Below, in pieces: positions 59,594 through 64,000 of a stretch of DNA of 64,000 bases. The translations under genes and the position numbers were made by a program. Source of the DNA: Leptospira haakeii. Lineage in GTDB: Bacteria > Spirochaetota > Leptospiria > Leptospirales > Leptospiraceae. Within the stretch, counting starts at the first letter, position 1, and the number at the start of each line of letters is the position of its first letter. A model generated the notes under the pieces. It was not told where the DNA came from. It saw only the letters and a program-made list of their open reading frames with translations, and searched no databases. Location of the stretch: positions 1 to 64,000 of the forward strand of contig NZ_NPEG01000012.1 of assembly GCF_002812045.1 (NCBI RefSeq), in the 5' to 3' direction.

Positions 59594-61795
59594 TTATAAT
59601 TTCTCTAAGGGAGTATAGGCAAGGAAAAAGTTCTTCTCCAGCCCCCCGAATTTGATTTTTACCTTCCGGTTTTTGCCAGTTCCTTGGACAGAAATCACCT
59701 GTCCCAGGCCAAATTGGGCATGTTTGACCCTATCTCCTTCTCGGATATCCGCCTCTTCGCCTAAAGGTTTGGAAGAATCTTCCCTTTCCCTGTGAGCTTC
59801 CGGGATTTTGTAAGCTCCAGAAGAAGCAGTCGGAGGTCCGGATGGTCTGCGGACTCCTTTTTGGGTGAGAATACCTTCTTCCCCAAAACATTCAGTCGGA
59901 ATTTCAGGAAGGAATCTAGAAGGGATCCGGTCCTCTACTTTTCCGAATTTACGGGAAGTTCTAGAATAACTGAGATATAATTTCACCCGAGCTCGGGTCA
60001 AAGCTACGTAAAAAAGTCTTCTTTCTTCTTCCTCACCATTTGGTTCTTCTAAACTCATAGAATGAGGGAAAGTCCCCTCTTCCAGACCGGTCAGGAATAC
60101 TGTAGGAAATTCCAATCCTTTGGCATTATGGACCGTCATAAGATGAACATAGTCAGTAAGCTGAGCCGAATCCTCTTCAGAAGTAAGAAGGCTGATCTGA
60201 TTCAGATATTCTTCAAGGTTAGGAGATTCTTCCCTAGACTCATATTCTTCGATCGAGTTCACAAACTCCCGGACGTTCTCCACTTTAGATATCGCTTCCT
60301 CATCATGGATATCTCTTTCCATATAATCGATCCAACCGGATCTTCCTACTATCTCCAAAGCGATCTTAGAAGGAAGTTCTCCTTTTTCCTTCCGATCGAT
60401 CAGATCATCGAATAAATGATATAGTTCTTTCGCTTTTCCTAAACTTGCTTTTTTTAAAGGAAGATCAGGATGCCCGATTGCTTCTAAAAAAGAAATCCCT
60501 TGGTCTAAGGAAAATTTACGGATCTTCTCTATACTCGCCTCACCGATACCGCGAGGAGGTGTATTCACAATTCTTAATAAAGAATTGGAATCCATAGGAT
60601 TTGCGACCACGTTTAGATACGCGATCATATCCTTGATCTCTGCTCTATCAAAAAATCTGAAACCGCCGAAAATTTTATAGGGGATACCGGAGGCTCTAAG
60701 ACCTTCCTCAAAATATCTGGACTGTGCGTTTGTTCTATAGAAGATCGCAAAATCTTTGTATTCAGATCCTCTCGCGGAACCTGCCCTGATCTTTTTGACT
60801 ATATCGTAAGCTTCTTCTGTTTCATTCTCGAATTGAGAAACCCCGATTGGTTCTCCCAATTCATTATTCGTGAATAATTCTTTCTCTTTTCTTCCGCTAT
60901 TATTTGAAATTACTTTAGACGCAGCGCGGATGATCCTGGAAGTAGAACGATAATTTTCCTCCAGCTTTACAACGTATGCATTCGGAAAATCACTTTCGAA
61001 GTTTAGAATATTCGAAATATCCGCCCCTCTCCAGGAATAGATGGATTGATCGTCGTCACCTACAACGCAGAGGTTTCCTCGGTCACCGGAAAGCAAACGT
61101 ACCAATGTATATTGTGCCTTGTTTGTATCCTGATACTCATCCACCATGATATAATTCCATCTATCTTGGTAGGACTTAAGTACTCCTGGATTCTCTCTGA
61201 ATAATTCTACGGTTTTTTGGATTAGATCCCCAAAATCCAATGCCTGGTTTTTTTTCTTACGTTTTTCATATTCTTCATAGATGTTTGAGATCATCTGAGA
61301 TCTATGTGAAAAATTCTCTTTTCGAACATAAAGATCGGAATTGGAAAGTCCATCTTTCCAAGAAGAAAAGATCCCAGTCAAAGAAGAAGGTTTATACTGT
61401 TTAGGATCCTCATGTAGATCCTTAATCACTTGTTTGATTAAGGATTCTTGTAATACCGAATCATAAACCGTAAATCCGGACGGCATTCCAAGATAAGAAG
61501 TTTCCTTTCTCAAAATATATAAGCAAAGAGAGTGAAATGTTTTGATCTGCACATTCCATGGAATGGAAGGAACAAGTTTGCCTACCCTTTCCAACATTTC
61601 TGCTGCCGCCTTATTGGTAAAAGTAAGCGCACAAATCGAATCTGTTCTTTTGTTTAGGATCAAATTTGCGATCCTATGGGTGATTACCCTGGTTTTCCCG
61701 GAGCCTGCACCTGCTAAAATTAAAACAGGCCCTTCCAATCTTTCAACTGCGGCTTTCTGCGGATCGTTTAAGCCTTGTACTAGATCAACTGACAA
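59594..61795 (-). CDS. pcrA: UvrD/PcrA-type DNA helicase
   Basis: A 733-residue superfamily 1 helicase. Walker A GAGSGKT is at 29-35 with QKAAVERLEGPVLILAGAG; later motifs include MVDEYQDTNKAQYTLVRLLS, VVGDDDQSIYSWRGADISNI, VKLEENYRSTSRIIRAASKV, VHLMTVHNAKGLEFPTVFLT and RRLFYVALTRARVKLYLSYS. The C-terminal HAQFGLGQVISVQGTG part is the PcrA-type RNA polymerase-binding tail. The start is TTG at 61795 with AAGGAG eight bases upstream. It unwinds DNA in repair and transcription-coupled processes. bamA lies 12 bp upstream on the same strand. Confidence 0.95.
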   Translation of the reverse strand: MSVDLVQGLNDPQKAAVERLEGPVLILAGAGSGKTRVITHRIANLILNKRTDSICALTFTNKAAAEMLERVGKLVPSIPWNVQIKTFHSLCLYILRKETSYLGMPSGFTVYDSVLQESLIKQVIKDLHEDPKQYKPSSLTGIFSSWKDGLSNSDLYVRKENFSHRSQMISNIYEEYEKRKKKNQALDFGDLIQKTVELFRENPGVLKSYQDRWNYIMVDEYQDTNKAQYTLVRLLSGDRGNLCVVGDDDQSIYSWRGADISNILNFESDFPNAYVVKLEENYRSTSRIIRAASKVISNNSGRKEKELFTNNELGEPIGVSQFENETEEAYDIVKKIRAGSARGSEYKDFAIFYRTNAQSRYFEEGLRASGIPYKIFGGFRFFDRAEIKDMIAYLNVVANPMDSNSLLRIVNTPPRGIGEASIEKIRKFSLDQGISFLEAIGHPDLPLKKASLGKAKELYHLFDDLIDRKEKGELPSKIALEIVGRSGWIDYMERDIHDEEAISKVENVREFVNSIEEYESREESPNLEEYLNQISLLTSEEDSAQLTDYVHLMTVHNAKGLEFPTVFLTGLEEGTFPHSMSLEEPNGEEEERRLFYVALTRARVKLYLSYSRTSRKFGKVEDRIPSRFLPEIPTECFGEEGILTQKGVRRPSGPPTASSGAYKIPEAHREREDSSKPLGEEADIREGDRVKHAQFGLGQVISVQGTGKNRKVKIKFGGLEKNFFLAYTPLEKL

Positions 61796-61807
61796 AGCAA
61801 AAACTCC

Positions 61808-64000
61808 TTAAAATCTATAATCACCGATACCGAATACGAACTGAAATGCGTTGTCAGATTCATATCTTTCGAAAGGTGCCCAGAAATTTCCGGTAGGTTT
61901 TAACTTTTGGGCAAAGTAAATACGTAAAGGAAGAACAGGAATCTGAACCCTCAGACCCACACCCCAGGAATATCTCATTCTATCCATAGCAACGTTATCC
62001 GCTGATAGGATCAATCTTCCCGGGTTATTCAATTCGTCGTAGGTTACGTCAGCCTTACGTCCATTCTGCAAATTGAAATTGTTTTGGATGTACCAACCGA
62101 GCGGATTTGCAGCAATCTGATCCGCCTTATTTTTATCATAAGATTCGAAATAATCCTTTTTAGTTCCTACGGCACGGTTCGTCTGTTCGTAAAGTGCTCC
62201 TCCATCCAAGAAGACCACGAGCCAGAGTAAACTTGGCTCAATAGGTATACGAATCTCAGTATCGAAAAGTAGACGATGTTGGGCACCATCTCTCCATTCA
62301 ACAGGGTATTTTTGGTCGTTATAATACCAACCTCTCAAGGATTCATAACCACCTATGATGAGTAAATCCTGAGGACGGATATAAGGATCCTGGACAGGAT
62401 CCTGGCTATGAGATCCTCCTGCAGGAGTTCTTTGGAAAATAAAAGTATCGGAAGTCCTGAACTCTTGGACCACTCTCCATCTACGAAGGGCGTTATTCCG
62501 GATCAAGCCGCCGAAAGTAAAATCAAACCAAGTATGATAGTATTCCGCTAAGATCCTATATTGGTCGAAGTGAGAAGATCCACCCAAATACTGTCCTACG
62601 TTATCTACCTGGAAGAGTAGATCATATCCGCGAGTAGGAGCAAATACGTTATCTCGGATATCATAGGCCAGACCATTTGTAACCTGAGAACGGAATTGCC
62701 ATCCCCTTCTTACGTTAGCCAAAACCGCATCCGATACAAGTGCTGTCGGATTTGAATAAGAGTAAAATGCAGGAGTATATCTATGGAAGTGAGTCCAGTT
62801 GGTTCCAAGTCTGTGAGCCACTCCCATGGTGACCCCTAAACCGTTGTTATCGTAAGTAGCGTTCTCGACAGTTGGAGAAGTTGTACTATCTGAAATAGAG
62901 ATCGTAGAAGTAGAACCTAAGAAGATGGTTCTCGAAAAATAGAACATGGAAAGTGAAAGAGACCAAGGAGTATCATACATCCAAGGTTCAGTCCATGAGA
63001 TTTGAAAGGATCTACGATAAGGTCCGAACTCTAGACGTCCCGAAACTTTTTGACCAGTTCCGTTTAAGTTGTTCTCACCAATTTCAGTAAAGATCGTAAA
63101 TCCAGTGATCGTTCCATAACCACCACCCATGGAAACTGTTCCAGTAGGCTGTTCTAACACTTCAATCACCAGGTTCATCTTTGTATCATCTGAACCTGGC
63201 CTCATGTTAAAGTTTACTTCTTTGAAATAACCTAGGTTAAAAATCCTCTCCCTGGAACGGTTTACCAAAGTAGAATCGAATAAGTCTCCCGATTTAAAGA
63301 GTAACTCTCGTCGGATTACTTTGTCCTGGGTTTTCTTATTTCCTTTGATGATTACGTTTTCGATCTGAGCCAGGTTGTTCTCACGAATGGTAAAATCGAC
63401 GTGAACGAATTTACGCCCCCTCAGTTCAGGAGTATCTCTATAAATTTCTCTTAATTTACGGATATTTAATTGTTTATATTCTTCTTCGCAGGACTTTTTT
63501 TCCACCTCGGTCTTTCTGGAGGCGCAATTTTCATAATACTCCAGACTTTCAGAATCCAAAGAAACGATCTTTCTTCTTGGAATTACCTGAGCAAAAATAT
63601 GTCCTTTAGAACCGTAGAGTTCGTTAACAGTGGCTCTGTCTCTGGAGAACACCGTCTCGTCGAAAATTTCTCCTGCATCTTTAGAACTGTAATCTAAAGA
63701 TTTTTCAATCTCCGGGATAGTAAACAGAGGTTTTAATTTGTCCTTAGGAGTTTCAGGAGGGTTATTCTCTTTGTTCAAGAAGATGGGTCTTCCATCCCCG
63801 TCCGTAGTCATATCATGAGCGACTGTATATCCGTTAAAATAATACACCTGTCCTTCGTAGAGTTTGATATTGACTATGATTACCCTTCTGTTTTTCTTTT
63901 CAGGATTTTCCCAATGGATCTCCCAGTTGGTACCTTCTCGGATCAGCTCCGAGTCCAAATACCCTTTACTTCTTAAATAAGCTTGAATGACTTCTTTATC
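61808..64000 (-). CDS. bamA: Outer-membrane assembly protein BamA, 5-prime truncated
   Basis: The window edge cuts this gene: the frame stays open from 64000 (first residues DKEVIQAYLRSKGYLDSELI, a POTRA domain helix) to the stop at 61808, giving 730 residues of the C-terminal part. POTRA repeats (including LAQIENVIIKGNKKTQDKVI with the next LYEG-type strands) are followed by a 16-strand barrel from about residue 290. The RGW version of the family's R-G-F/Y motif is seen in GGYESLRGWYYNDQK, and the protein ends in FQFVFGIGDYRF with a terminal phenylalanine as BAM substrates do. It inserts beta-barrel proteins in the outer membrane. pcrA follows after 12 bp. Confidence 0.94.
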   Translation of the reverse strand, partial: DKEVIQAYLRSKGYLDSELIREGTNWEIHWENPEKKNRRVIIVNIKLYEGQVYYFNGYTVAHDMTTDGDGRPIFLNKENNPPETPKDKLKPLFTIPEIEKSLDYSSKDAGEIFDETVFSRDRATVNELYGSKGHIFAQVIPRRKIVSLDSESLEYYENCASRKTEVEKKSCEEEYKQLNIRKLREIYRDTPELRGRKFVHVDFTIRENNLAQIENVIIKGNKKTQDKVIRRELLFKSGDLFDSTLVNRSRERIFNLGYFKEVNFNMRPGSDDTKMNLVIEVLEQPTGTVSMGGGYGTITGFTIFTEIGENNLNGTGQKVSGRLEFGPYRRSFQISWTEPWMYDTPWSLSLSMFYFSRTIFLGSTSTISISDSTTSPTVENATYDNNGLGVTMGVAHRLGTNWTHFHRYTPAFYSYSNPTALVSDAVLANVRRGWQFRSQVTNGLAYDIRDNVFAPTRGYDLLFQVDNVGQYLGGSSHFDQYRILAEYYHTWFDFTFGGLIRNNALRRWRVVQEFRTSDTFIFQRTPAGGSHSQDPVQDPYIRPQDLLIIGGYESLRGWYYNDQKYPVEWRDGAQHRLLFDTEIRIPIEPSLLWLVVFLDGGALYEQTNRAVGTKKDYFESYDKNKADQIAANPLGWYIQNNFNLQNGRKADVTYDELNNPGRLILSADNVAMDRMRYSWGVGLRVQIPVLPLRIYFAQKLKPTGNFWAPFERYESDNAFQFVFGIGDYRF

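Noticed and set aside
1..64000. CRISPR array, tRNA, rRNA or transposase
   Set aside because: I looked for regularly spaced repeats, T-loop-like sequences and transposase motifs and saw none; the only tandem repeat is the 18-bp unit at 59424.

Overview
The window reads as chromosomal DNA of a Leptospira species. The signs are a double-membrane spirochaete gene set (BamA, LpxC, a flagellar FliS chaperone, many exported lipoproteins with loose spirochaetal lipoboxes), DUF1574-type proteins that I know only from Leptospira, an ether-lipid-type FAD synthase, and frequent TTG/GTG starts behind good Shine-Dalgarno sequences. Species cannot be fixed from this window. I see no tRNA, rRNA, CRISPR, insertion sequence, prophage or recognisable defence island. 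Gene order is dense with short operons on both strands.

Region by region. 1-8.3 kb: a SCO-type copper/thioredoxin protein, a membrane-bound methyl-accepting chemotaxis protein, small exported proteins, a DoxX membrane protein, a glycosyltransferase 2-GtrA fusion, and a DJ-1/sirtuin gene pair. 8.2-14.5 kb: a NYN ribonuclease-MBOAT acyltransferase-DUF1574 operon, a voltage-sensor-like membrane protein, a hotdog thioesterase, a patatin-type lipase and a TetR regulator. 14.7-24.4 kb: lipid metabolism (acyl-CoA synthetase, AraC-type membrane regulator, GlpD, SpoIIE-type phosphatase with TPRs, alkyl-DHAP synthase-like enzyme, crotonase). 24.4-34.2 kb: lipoprotein and TPR proteins, a cysteine-desulfurase-like enzyme, dNTPase, DedA, HNH nuclease, and a J-domain/coiled-coil/FliS flagellar group. 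34.3-38.6 kb: purN-purH with two conserved envelope proteins, then transaldolase. 38.7-43.3 kb: a second MBOAT-DUF1574 pair behind a pseudouridine synthase, then lipoyl synthase. 43.3-50 kb: a FecR-domain lipoprotein, a PQQ-type sugar dehydrogenase, a radical SAM protein with an unusual cysteine spacing, three tandem AIM24 paralogues and an SDR. 50.3-64 kb: lpxC, ptsI, a second acyl-CoA synthetase, a TlpA-like lipoprotein, and a bamA-pcrA-(hypothetical)-cysQ-glycosyltransferase operon, with bamA cut by the window edge.

The functional thread is envelope and lipid biology: acyl activation (two FadD-like ligases), beta-oxidation, glycerol-phosphate and ether-lipid chemistry, lipid A (LpxC), two polysaccharide-acylation-like MBOAT/SGNH pairs, two glycosyltransferases, and outer-membrane assembly (BamA). 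The most unusual non-coding signals are a family of 16-bp palindromes (consensus TGTWGGARYTCCWACA, four intergenic copies, two of them bounding a 148-bp element), two long nested inverted repeats (2954-3003 and 50071-50113), and a 324-bp divergent intergenic region holding four separate inverted repeats. I found no clear new defence or mobile system; the best candidates for undescribed biology are the duplicated MBOAT-DUF1574 cassettes, the AIM24 triplet, the radical SAM protein and the palindrome family.
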